Positions 51,990 through 61,144 of a stretch of 64,000 nt of DNA are shown one piece after another. This DNA comes from Haematococcus lacustris (Eukaryota > Chlorophyta > Chlorophyceae > Chlamydomonadales > Haematococcaceae). Under the pieces are notes generated by a model, which saw only the letters and a list, made by a program, of their open reading frames with translations, did not search any database and was not told the DNA's origin. Every line of letters starts with the position of its first letter. Within the stretch, counting starts at the first letter, position 1. The stretch lies in the NCBI GenBank assembly GCA_030144725.1, contig JASKMD010000016.1, positions 1,856,753-1,920,752 on the forward strand. The letters are read 5' to 3'. Made by a program: the position numbers and the translations under genes.

Positions 51990-54158
51990 TTCTGCCGGGA
52001 GGGGCATGTGCGCTGGGCTCAGCTGCTGCACCCGGGGGCCACAAGCCAGGTGCTGGTCAACGGCCACCTCACCGACAGCTTCCCCCTTGCGTCGGGGCTG
52101 CTGCAGGGCAGCGGGGCCTCCCCGCTCTACTGGTGCATCGTGCTTCAGCCGCTGGTCAGCTACCTCAGCTCGCTCCAGCTGGCAGGCCGCATCAGCACCC
52201 CCACCATCCCCTCCAGCCCTCTGGCCATGCACAGGGCCGCCCTAACCCCCGCGCTCCCCTCCAAGGAGTATGCGGACGACCTCACCATCGTGGTGCTCGA
52301 TCGGGTCAGAGACGGGAAGGTGGTTGTGGAGGCCCTGGGCCTGTTCCGCGCCGCTGGGGGCCCTGCGCTGAGCGTGAGCAAGAGCTCAGCCCTACCGTGC
52401 GCCCAGCCAGAGCCTGGGCCGGGATACCGGGAGGGCTCAGGCCCCGAGGGGGCGGGGAGGGGAGGAAGGGGGGGTGACGGTGGGGAAGGGGGCGGGCAGG
52501 GGCAGGTGGGCGAGCAGGGGCTAGGGGGTGGGCTGGGGGAAGGTGGCGGGCAAGGGCAGCAGCAGGGCGGGCAGGAGCAGGGTGGGGAGCAGGAGCCGGA
52601 GGTGGTCATCCCAGCTGTCCGAGCGGGGGTGCCCGTGCGCCACCTGGGGGTCCCTCTTGGGGCGGCCTCCTACGCTGCCACCAGCGAGGCCGCCTTCGGT
52701 GGGGCGGCGGCGGCCATGCTGGCAGCCTCCCTCCCTTGGCGGCCCCAAGGCCTCAACCTCCTGGGGCGGGTGCAGGTGGCACAGCAGTGCCTGGCCTCCA
52801 AGTCCATCTACCAAATGGCTTTCGTGCAACCCTCCGCTACTCTGACGCAAGCCATGGCCGCGGCTGTCAACCGCTTTGTGGCAGCCTCAGACCTGCCCCA
52901 GGAGCGCAGCCCCAACAGCAGCCGCCTCTACCCTAACAAGGCCATCTGCGTGATGCCCCGGGGGGAGGGAGGGGTGGGGCTTCCTGACCTGGGGGTCACC
53001 AGCACGGCCATGCTGGCGAAGATGCTGGCCCAGCTCTGGTCGCCCCGGGTTCGTCCCTGGCAGCCTCTGACTCACAGCCTGATGGCAGACCCCTCCCACG
53101 GCCTAAGCACGTGGGTCATCACCGACCCCACCGCCCCCCCCTCGCGAGGCATCAGCCCGCGGCTGCAAGCTCACGTGACGGCCCTGGCTGAGCTCAAGCT
53201 ATTCCGTGCGGTGCCCCCCGCTAGCCAGTCCTTCTTCTCGGTGCTGGCGGAGCCGCTGTGGTACAACGCGCAAGTCCGCATGAACCCAGCAGAAAGGGAG
53301 GCAGCAGCTGAGCAGGGTTGGACCCACGTCCGCCACGTGAGGGAGGCCCTGCATAGCCCCCAGCTGGAGGGGGAGGCCCGATGGGCTGCCGACCTAGTCA
53401 GGGCTTGCCTCCCCGAGCCCTGGCAGGGCATGGTGGACCGCCTGCAGCCTCCTCAGCCGGAGTGGGAGTGCCTGAGGGTTGGGCCAGGGGTGGGGTTTGT
53501 GATGCGGCGCACCCCCCCGCTCCAGCCCTCCCACTGGGTGGGCCCCAACGGCCGCCTCTACCCCCTAGACCCCACAGGGCAGGGGCCCCTAGGGGCTTTC
53601 TGGGCGGAGGAGGGGGCGGCCTGGGAGCCAGCTGCGGTGGCCCGACTCAACAAGCCCAGCTACAGGCTGACCCCGGGGGAGCGGGCCACCCACCTCCGCC
53701 CTCTACCCGCCCAGCGTCACGTGGCGCAGGAGCAGGCTCAGGGGCAGGAACAAGGAGGAGCCAGGGGGGTGGGCAGGGGAGGGGGGCGGGCAAGGGGGCC
53801 GGGCGGGGGCAGGGGGCGAGGGCGTGGAGGAGGTGGAGGGCGTAGGGGCGCAGGGGGCTGGGCGGGAGGGCAGGCTGCCGACCCAGCTGACGAGGGGCCT
53901 GGCACCTGGCCTAAAGAGGAGTGGCTCTTGGGCCCCTGGGCTCACCTGCAGCTGGACCCTCAGGTGTGGGGCATGGGCACCACCACCCTGCTGGACTTCT
54001 CTGTCAAGCATGCCAGGGTGCGCCTCCACCAGCTCCAGCGCGTCAGTGCCGACCCCCTCTACTCACCCAGTGGGGGCTTGTGGCCTGCGCTGTGGGGTGG
54101 GCGCACCCCCGGGCAGCGGGCGAACCGGAGGTGGCAGCGGTGGCTGATGGAGCCCTGA
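51990..54158 (+). pseudogene. ORF2 RT core, thumb and Gly/Arg region
   Basis: Reads FCREGHVRWAQLL, VLVNGHLTDSF, LASGLLQGSGASPLYW (RT motif B-like, QG) and EYADDLTIVV (catalytic YADD, 52269-52280), then a Gly/Gln/Glu-rich insert (about 52440-52600), VPVRHLGVPLG and the thumb LAEPLWYNAQ. It continues into the Gly/Arg run and the unduplicated LDFSVKHARVRL segment. The frame stops at TGA 54156-54158 from an indel before GEPEVAAV. RT blocks upstream of FCREGH, including motif A with its first catalytic Asp, are missing. Confidence 0.85.
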
Positions 54159-55252
54159 GAGAGCTGGAGCTCAAGTGGGAGGCTAGCGCGCAGCAGGTGG
54201 CATGCCAGGGGGCAGCGGGGGAGCGGGAGCAGCAGGGCAAGGATGTGGAGGAGCGGCTCCCCGAGGAGGTGCAGGGCAGCCAACTGCCTCGCTGGCTTGA
54301 CACCTCCGACAGGGGGCACCAGCGACCCTCGCCGCAGATGAGGGCGGCCCAGCAGGCTGAGCGGCAGCTGGAGGCCCAGCAGCGGCGTGGCGGCAGGCAG
54401 CCAGTTGCTCAGCCCGCCCCCTGGGCCGACACCGTGGACCACCTGGCTGTGGGTGTTCAGGCGGGCCAGCCGTGTGCGAAGGTGTGGAAGGAGCTGCTAG
54501 ACCCCACCCTCCGTCGGGAGCATGTCATCGTGGCCTGGCGGGTGCTTCACGCCAGCCTCATGGTGGGGGCCTTGTGGGGCCACATCCTCAAGGGTACGGC
54601 TGCCCCGGGCTCTTCCGCCTGCCGCTTCTGCCAGCCGGGGCACTTGGAGACCCTCACCCACGCCTTCCTGACCTGCCCCGCCGTGGTCCCAGCCTAGGAG
54701 TGGGTGCTGGACGTGTACGGCCGCCTCACAGGCACCCGCCCCCCCTCAGGCGACGCCATGCTGCTCCTCAGTGGGCTGCTGTGGCTGCGGCTGCGCGTTG
54801 CCTACCTGGGCGCAGTGTGGCACCTCCGCAGCTCAGGAGCCGCTACAGCCCTGCAGCCACAACAGGTGGCGAGGCGGGTCGTGGAGGAAGTCATCTCCAC
54901 CCTCACCACGGCCGTCAAGCGGGACTGGCATCGGGTGGGGAGGGACATCCGCGTGGGCCTCTGCGGCGCTGTGCCCTCCACCTGGTTCAAAGGCAAGGAC
55001 CCGGAGCTGGACGCTGCCCACTTCGACCAGCTGTGGCCCGAGGCGTCGGGGGGCTGGTTTGCCAAGCAGCCCAGGAGGGAGCGGAGGGGGGGGCAGGAGG
55101 GGCCAGAGGGGAGGGTTGGGGCAGGAGGAGTGGAGGAGGAGAGGGCAGCAGGGAGGCCTAGGCATGGGGAGGGCAGGGCGCAGGGGGGGGGAGAGCTAGT
55201 GGTTCGCCTCTCCTTGCAGTGGCCCGTCCCCTTCCCCGTCGAGCCAGCCTGA
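54116..55252 (+). pseudogene. ORF2 linker and C-terminus, TAG and 45-bp deletion
   Basis: ELELKWEAS to the zinc finger (54620-54676), then TAG 54695-54697 in place of the Trp codon of PAWEWV. The same frame continues (EWVLDVYGRLTG), loses 15 residues (RPTCGE to PPDS) in frame after LLLSG, and runs through VKRDWHRVG and the type 2 end to TGA 55250-55252. Confidence 0.8.
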
Positions 55253-55706
55253 GCTTCAGGGTTGCTGGTGGGGGCTTAGGGCGTTCGGTGGGTGGGGTGG
55301 GCTAGGCTTCGGGGGGCTGTCTGGGTGTCACAGGACCGGGGGCTTAGGTGGTCTTGGTCTGAGCGTTGGGGGTAGGGTTCTCGGTTTCAGGTCGAAGGGC
55401 GGCACTTAGGCTCGGGTGGGTAGTTTTGTGGGGACGGTATGGGGAGGGTCTGGGGAGGTGAGCTAGGGTGGAGGGCGTTGGTGTGGGGGAGTGTCTTGAC
55501 GTTGTCCTAGGGAGGGGGTTGCTTAGGTTGTGTGGACCTTTGCCTGTGGGGTGTGGACCTTTGTTTGGGGTGTGTGGACCGCTGTGTTTGGGTGGGGTGC
55601 TTGGGGCTCGTGTATGGGGGAACCTTGTTTTGTAGTAGTCTTCTCTTTTCATCTTTTCTTTAGTGTCACTCTCTCTCTTGTAATGCTCCTCCATCAAAAA
55701 AAAAAA
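55253..55706 (+). repeat. Type 2 LINE 3' UTR and poly(A)
   Basis: Uninterrupted reference version of the 3' end: GTGTGGACC units (about 55530-55585), pyrimidine tract with TTTAG, TCACTCTCTCTCTTGTAATG, CTCCTCCATC, then 11 A. Confidence 0.88.
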
Positions 55707-56189
55707 CCTAGGAGGGAGCGGAGGGGAGGGCAGGAGGGGGCAGAGGGGAGGGTTGGGGCAGGAGGAGTGGAGGAGGAGAGGGCAGCAGGGAGGCCTAGGC
55801 TTGGGGAGGGCAGGGCGCAGGGGGGGGGAGAGCTAGTGGTTCGCCTCTCCTTGCAGTGGCCTGTCCCCTTCCCCGTCGAGCCAGCCTGAGCTGTAGGTTT
55901 GCTGGTGGGGGCTTAGTGCGTTCAGGTCGTGTGGCTGGGCTTAGACTCGTTTGAGTAGTATTGTGAGGAGGGTCTGGGGAGGTGTGTAGAGCTAGGGTGG
56001 AGGGCGTTGGTGTGGGGGGGTGTCTTGACGTTGTCCTAGGGAGGGGTTTTCCTTGGGGTGTGTGGACCTTTGCTTGGGGTGTGTGGACCGCTGTTTTCGG
56101 GGTGGGGTGCTTGGGACTCGTGTATGGGGGACCCTTGTTTGTTGTAGTCTTCTCTTTTCTTCTTTTCTTTAGTCTCTCTCTCTCTTGTA
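55707..56189 (+). repeat. Type 1 3' region used as 5' region of copy 12
   Basis: Same length and boundaries as 50339-50821, with few substitutions (for example ACTCGTTTGAG). Contains the TGA of the residual ORF2 frame at 55887-55889 and ends at the ORF1 ATG. Confidence 0.85.
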
Positions 56190-57107
56190 ATGCTCCTCTC
56201 CGTCATGATAGCGGCCCCCACCGCCCCTTGCCGCACGGAGGTCACGAGGCCTAACGCAGTTGCCCATCTCCCAGCCCAGGAGCTTGGTCCCTCTACCGGG
56301 CTGGGCACCCGGCTCGGCACGGTGCGGGTTGGGTCCTGTGAGCTGTAGGGTAGTCAGCCTCCCCGCTGGCTTGACACCGCCGCGAGGGCACCTCCGCGCC
56401 CCTCCCCGGATGACAGGAGGGCTAGGCGGGAGGAGCGGCAGCGGGTGGCTCAGTGTAGGTCGAGGCGAGGCAACACGCAGCCAGCTACCCAGCCAGCCAG
56501 AGGGGGGCCTAGCCGGCGCTGGTATGGCATTCCCTCTTCCGGTTCCAGCTCTGAGGAGTGGGAGGCTCGGCGTGCAGGGCACCAGCAAGCCGGCAGGCAG
56601 CGTGTTGAGCAGCTTGGCCATGGGTCCCCACACATGCGGCGCTACGGTTTGCTGAGCCCCTCTGCTAGCCTGGCCAGCTCGCTGGGGGCCTCCTGTGATA
56701 GCCCTGTAGTTGAGTCAGCGGGGCCCCGGGAGGGGAGGTTGAAGGTGCCTAAGCGGCAGCAGCCCGAGCAGGCAGCTCAGCTTGGGGAGGAGGTCGAGCA
56801 GCTCGGTCCTCTGCCCCTGCGTCCCCCTCTGGCCATCTATTCACGAGAGCCTCGGGTCTGCCTGCGCCGCCCGGGAGCCAAGTTGGCGTGCATTGAGGCC
56901 ACCCCGCCCCCCCCCCCCCCGGCCCTCCTCCTTTGCCAGGTCCGCCTCCCCTTCCCAGCTCACACACCCTCCTCCACACACGCGCAGCCCACGCGGGGGC
57001 AAGCCAGGACTAGCCATGCAGCGCCCAGGTGTGGCCGCCAGGTTCTTGGCAGTCACCCTCAACGTGCAGGGCCTTGCCCAGCCGCACAAACTGCAGGCCC
57101 TGCTTGA
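56190..57107 (+). pseudogene. ORF1 with nonsense TAG at codon 53
   Basis: ATG 56190. CAG (Gln of LQGSQPP) is TAG at 56346-56348; the rest of the frame is open to TGA 57105-57107, with the usual poly-C Pro stretch and KLACIE. Without suppression only a 52-residue peptide results; internal restarts are possible but unsupported. Confidence 0.65.
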
Positions 57108-57359
57108 CTGGGCCGCTGACAGCCCGGCGCAAGTGGTATTCCTTCAAGAGTGCCATAGGGCGGACAGCGTGTGGCAGTGGGCAGAAGCCCACTCGGGGGC
57201 CAAGCCCGCGTAGCGGGGGCAGTGGTTTTACACCCCTGGCACCGGCAGCTCCCAAGGCTGTCTGCTTTTGGTCAAGCCCTCCACCATCCTCCAGGGGTGC
57301 ACCCAGGTGCAGCTGCAGGCAGAGGGGGCCCAGGGGCGGGTGCTGCGGGTAGACGGGGA
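57016..57359 (+). pseudogene. ORF2 endonuclease N-terminal fragment
   Basis: ATG 57016, NVQGL and VVFLQE, TAG 57211-57213, cut at 57359 at the same base as copy 11. EN catalytic C-terminal motifs absent. Confidence 0.82.
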
Positions 57360-60300
57360 TTCTGCCGGGAGGGGCATGTGCGCTGGGCTCAGCTGCTGCA
57401 CCGGGGGGCCACAAGCCAGGTGCTGGTCAACGGCCACCTCACCGACAGCTTCCCCCTTGCGTCGGGGCTGCTGCAGGGCAGCGGGGCCTCCCCGCTCTAC
57501 TGGTGCATCGTGCTTCAGCCGCTGGTCAGCTACCTCAGCTCGCTCCAGCTGGCAGGCCGCATCAGCACCCCCACCATCCCCTCCAGCCCTCTGGCCATGC
57601 ACAGGGCCGCCCTAACCCCCGCGCTCCCCTCCAAGGAGTATGCGGACGACCTCACCATCGTGGTGCTCGATCGGGTCAGAGACGGGAAGGTGGTTGTGGA
57701 GGCCCTGGGCCTGTTCCGCGCCGCTGGGGGCCCTGCGCTGAGCGTGAGCAAGAGCTCAGCCCTACCGTGCGCCCAGCCAGAGCCTGGGCCGGGCAACCTG
57801 GAGGGCTCAGGCCCCAAGGGGGCGGGGAGGGGAGGAAGGGGGGGTGACGGTGGGGAAGGGGGCGGGCAGGGGCAGGTGGGCGAGCAGGGGCTAGGGGGTG
57901 GGCTGGGGGAAGGTGGCGGGCAAGGGCAGCAGCAGGGCGGGCAGGAGCAGGGTGGGGAGCGGGAGCCGGAGGTGGTCATCCCAGCTGTCCGAGCGGGGGT
58001 GCCCGTGCGCCACCTGGGGGTCCCTCTTGGGGCGGCCTCCTACGCTGCCACCAGCGAGGCCGCCTTCGGTGGGGCGGCGGCGGCCATGCTGGCAGCCTCC
58101 CTCCCTTGGCGGCCCCAAGGCCTCAACCTCCTGGGGCGGGTGCAGGTGGCACAGCAGTGCCTGGCCTCCAAGTCCATCTACCAAATGGCTTTCGTGCAAC
58201 CCTCCGCTCCTCTGACGCAAGCCATGGCCGCGGCTGTCAACCGCTTTGTGGCAGCCTCAGACCTGCCCCAGGAGCGCAGCCCCAACAGCAGCCGCCTCTA
58301 CCCTAACAAGGCCATCTGCGTGATGCCCCGGGGGGAGGGAGGGGTGGGGCTTCCCGACCTGGGGGTCACCAGCACGGCCATGCTGGCGAAGATGCTGGCC
58401 CAGCTCAAGTCGCCCCGGGTTCGTCCCTGGCAGCCTCTGACTCACAGCCTGCTGGCAGACCCCTCCCACGGCCTAAGCACGTGGGTCATCACCGACCCCA
58501 CCGCCCCCCCCTCGCGAGGCATCAGCCCGCGGCTGCAAGCTCACGTGACGGCCCTGGCTGAGCTCAAGCTGTTCCGTGCGGTGCCCCCCGCTAGCCAGTC
58601 CTTCTTCTCGGTGCTGGCGGAGCCGCTGTGGTACAACGCGCAAGTCCGCATGAACCCAGCAGCAAGGGAGGCAGCAGCTGAGCAGGGTTGGACCCACGTC
58701 CGCCACGTGAGGGAGGCCCTGCATAGCCCCCAGCTGGAGGGGGAGGCCCGATGGGCTGCCGACCTAGTCAGGGCTTGCCTCCCCGAGCCCTGGCAGGGCA
58801 TGGTGGACCGCCTGCAGCCTCCTCAGCCGGAGTGGGAGTGCCTGAGGGTTGGGCCAGGGGTGGGTTTTGTGATGCGGCGCACCCCCCTGCTCCAGCCCTC
58901 CCACTGGGTGGGCCCCAACGGCCGCCTCTACCCCCTAGACCCCACAGGGCAGGAGCCCCTAGGGGCTTTCTGGGCGGAGGGAGGGGCGGCCTGGGAGCCA
59001 GCTGCGGTGGCCCGACTCAACAAGCCCAGCTACAGGCTGACTCCGGAGGAGCGAGCCGCCCACCTCCGCCCTCTACCCGCCCAGCATCACGTGGCGCAGG
59101 AGCAGGCTCAAGGGCAGGAGCAAGGAGGAGTAAGGGCGGTTGGCAGGGGCGGGGGGCGGGCAAGGGGGCGGGGCGGGGGCAGGGGGCGAGGGCGTGGAGG
59201 AGGTGGAGGGCGTAGGGGAGCAGGGGGCGGGGCGGGAGGGCAGGCTGCCGACCCAGCTGACGAGGGGCCTGGCACCTGGCCTAAGGAGGAGTGGCTCTTG
59301 GGCCCCTGGGCTCACCTGCAGCTGGACCCTCAGGTGTGGGGCATGGGCAACACCACCCTCCTGGACTTCTCTGTCAAGCATGCCAGGGTGCGCCTCCACC
59401 AGCTCCAGCGCGTCAGTGCCGACCCCCTCTACCCAACAGGTGGGGGCCTGTGGCCAGCGCTGTGGGGTGTGCGCCCCCCCCGGGCAGCGGGCGAACCGGA
59501 GGTGGCAGCGGTGGCTGATGGGGCCCTCAGGGAGCTGGAGCTCAAGTGGGAGGCCAGCGTGCAGCAGGTGGCAGGCCAGGGGGCAGCGGGGGAGCGGGAG
59601 CAGCAGGGCAGGGATGTGGAGGAGCGGCTCCCCGAGGAGGTGCAGGGCAGCCAACCGCCTCGTTGGCTTGACACCTCCGCCAGGGCGCACCAGCGACCCT
59701 CGCCGCAGATGAGGGCGGCCCAGCAGGCTGAGCGGCAGTTGGAGGCCCAGCAGCGGCGTGGGGGCAGGCAGCCAGTTGCTCAGCCCGCCCCCCGGGCCGA
59801 CACCGCGGACCAGCTGGCTGTGGGTGTTCAGGCGGGCCAGCCGTGTGCGAAGGTGTGGAAGGAGCTGCTAGACCCCACCCTCCGTTGGGAGCATGTCATC
59901 GTGGCCTGGCGGGTGCTTCACGCCAGCCTCATGGTGGGGGCCTTGTGGGGCCACATCCTCAAGGGTACGGCTGCCCCGGGCTCTTCCGCCTGCCGCTTCT
60001 GCCAGCCGGGGCACATGGAGACCCTCACCCACGCCTTCCTGACCTGCCCCGCCGTGGTCCCAGCCTGGGAGTGGGTGCTGGACGTGTACGGCCGCCTCAC
60101 AGGCACCCGCCCCCCCTCAGGCGACGCCATGCTGCTCCTCAGTGGGCGCCCCACCCGCGGCGAGGTCCCCCCCTTCCAGCCCCCTGACAGCCTGCTGTGG
60201 CTGCGGATGCGCGTTGCCTACCTGGGCGCAGTGTGGCGCCTCCGCAGCTCAGGAGCCGCTACAGCCCTGCAGCCACAACAGGTGGCGAGGCGGGTCGTGG

Positions 60301-60674
60301 AGGAGGTCATCTCCACCCTCACCACGGCCGTCAAGCGTGACTGGCATCGGGTGGGGAGGGACATCCGCGTGGGCCTCTGCGGCGCTGTGCCCTCCACTTG
60401 GTTCAAGGGAAAGGACCCGGAGCTGGACGCTGCCCACTTCGACCAGCTGTGGCCCGAGGCGTCGGGGGGCTGGTTTGCCAAGCAGCCCAGGAGGAAGCGG
60501 AGGGGAGGGCAGGAGGGGGCAGAGGGGAGGGTTGGGGCAGGAGGAGTGGAGGAGGAGAGGGCAGCAGGGAGGCCTAGGCATGGGGAGGGCAGGGCGCAGG
60601 GGGGGGGAGAGCTAGTGGTTCGCCTCTCCTTGCAGTGGCCCGTCCCCTTCCCCGTCGAGCCCCGTCGAGCCTGA
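57360..60674 (+). CDS. LINE ORF2 RT core to C-terminus, about 1100 codons
   Basis: The only copy open from RT core to C-terminus. The open frame begins at 57171, but the first 63 codons are EN DNA read out of frame. Numbering from 57171: RT start FCREGH 64, QGSGASPLYW about 102-111, YADD 157-160 (57639-57650), Gly/Gln-rich insert about 214-265, thumb with LAEPLWYNAQ, Gly/Arg run about 655-700, LDFSVKHARVRL, QPPRWLDT, zinc finger C941, C944, H954, C959, then WLRMRVAYL, VKRDWHRVG and a basic tail after EASGGW. Stop TGA 60672-60674. RT motif A and all upstream blocks are missing, so it cannot polymerise by itself. No proper start codon; at best a defective protein. Confidence 0.75.
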   Translation, partial: FCREGHVRWAQLLHRGATSQVLVNGHLTDSFPLASGLLQGSGASPLYWCIVLQPLVSYLSSLQLAGRISTPTIPSSPLAMHRAALTPALPSKEYADDLTIVVLDRVRDGKVVVEALGLFRAAGGPALSVSKSSALPCAQPEPGPGNLEGSGPKGAGRGGRGGDGGEGGGQGQVGEQGLGGGLGEGGGQGQQQGGQEQGGEREPEVVIPAVRAGVPVRHLGVPLGAASYAATSEAAFGGAAAAMLAASLPWRPQGLNLLGRVQVAQQCLASKSIYQMAFVQPSAPLTQAMAAAVNRFVAASDLPQERSPNSSRLYPNKAICVMPRGEGGVGLPDLGVTSTAMLAKMLAQLKSPRVRPWQPLTHSLLADPSHGLSTWVITDPTAPPSRGISPRLQAHVTALAELKLFRAVPPASQSFFSVLAEPLWYNAQVRMNPAAREAAAEQGWTHVRHVREALHSPQLEGEARWAADLVRACLPEPWQGMVDRLQPPQPEWECLRVGPGVGFVMRRTPLLQPSHWVGPNGRLYPLDPTGQEPLGAFWAEGGAAWEPAAVARLNKPSYRLTPEERAAHLRPLPAQHHVAQEQAQGQEQGGVRAVGRGGGRARGRGGGRGRGRGGGGGRRGAGGGAGGQAADPADEGPGTWPKEEWLLGPWAHLQLDPQVWGMGNTTLLDFSVKHARVRLHQLQRVSADPLYPTGGGLWPALWGVRPPRAAGEPEVAAVADGALRELELKWEASVQQVAGQGAAGEREQQGRDVEERLPEEVQGSQPPRWLDTSARAHQRPSPQMRAAQQAERQLEAQQRRGGRQPVAQPAPRADTADQLAVGVQAGQPCAKVWKELLDPTLRWEHVIVAWRVLHASLMVGALWGHILKGTAAPGSSACRFCQPGHMETLTHAFLTCPAVVPAWEWVLDVYGRLTGTRPPSGDAMLLLSGRPTRGEVPPFQPPDSLLWLRMRVAYLGAVWRLRSSGAATALQPQQVARRVVEEVISTLTTAVKRDWHRVGRDIRVGLCGAVPSTWFKGKDPELDAAHFDQLWPEASGGWFAKQPRRKRRGGQEGAEGRVGAGGVEEERAAGRPRHGEGRAQGGGELVVRLSLQWPVPFPVEPRRA

Positions 60675-61131
60675 GCTTCAGGGTTGCTGGTGGGGGCTTA
60701 GGGCGTTCGGTGGGTGGGGTGGGCTAGGCTTCGGGGGGCTGTCTGGGTGTCAGGGGACCGGGGGCTTAGGTGGTCTTGGTATCAGCGTTGGGGGTAGGGT
60801 TCTAGGTTTCAGGTCGAGGGGCGGCACTTAGGCTCGGGTGGGTAGTTTTGTGGGGAGGGTATGGGGAGGGTCTGGGGAGGTGAGCTAGGGTGGAGGGCGT
60901 TAGTGTGGGGGAGTGTCTTGACGTTGTCCTAGGGAGGGGGTTGCTTAGGTTGTGTGGACCTTTGCCTGTGGGGTGTGGACCTTTGCTTGGGGTGTGTGGA
61001 CCGCTGTGTTTGGGTGGGGTGCTTGGGGCTCGTGTATGGGGGAACCTTGTTTTGTAGTAGTCTTCTCTTTTCATCTTTTCTTTAGTGTCACTCTCTCTCT
61101 TGTAATGCTCCTCCATTAAAAAAAAAAAAAA
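60675..61131 (+). repeat. Type 2 LINE 3' UTR and poly(A)
   Basis: As 55253-55706 with scattered changes; ends CTCCTCCATT and 14 A. Confidence 0.87.
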
Positions 61132-61144
61132 GGCGAAAAAAAGG
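61132..61144. other. 13-bp filler between poly(A) and next LINE
   Basis: GGCGAAAAAAAGG lies between the copy 12 poly(A) and the 5'-truncated start of copy 13. It matches neither element and is A-rich, consistent with untemplated or slipped synthesis at the 5' joining step. Confidence 0.6.

Larger units (their letters stand above)
50339..55706 (+). mobile_element. LINE copy 11 (RT-core class, own 3' end repeated at 5' end)
   Basis: Starts at CCTAGG straight after poly(A). Order: type 1 3' region (50339-50821), ORF1, EN N-terminal piece fused at 51989/51990 to the RT core, thumb, linker, zinc finger, type 2 ORF2 end and 3' UTR, 11 A (55696-55706). Copy 12 has the same layout 5368 bp later. Full poly(A)-to-poly(A) boundaries make this a genuine retrotransposed unit. 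Confidence 0.87.
55707..61131 (+). mobile_element. LINE copy 12 (most complete ORF2 C-terminal half)
   Basis: Starts at the same CCTAGG base as copy 11, directly on its poly(A). Type 1 5' region, ORF1 with a nonsense TAG, EN fragment, ORF2 open from RT core to the end, type 2 3' UTR, 14 A (61118-61131). From about 59050 on it is closer to copies 8 and 13 than to copy 11, so it is a mosaic. Confidence 0.87.

Noticed and set aside
57171..57359. First 63 codons of the long frame that contains the RT core
   Set aside because: This is EN DNA read in the wrong phase; the real protein similarity begins at about 57360.
50339..61131. LTR retrotransposon with type 1 and type 2 regions as LTRs
   Set aside because: The units end in poly(A), encode an APE endonuclease and a LINE zinc finger, show no protease or integrase, and the two end regions differ in length and sequence.
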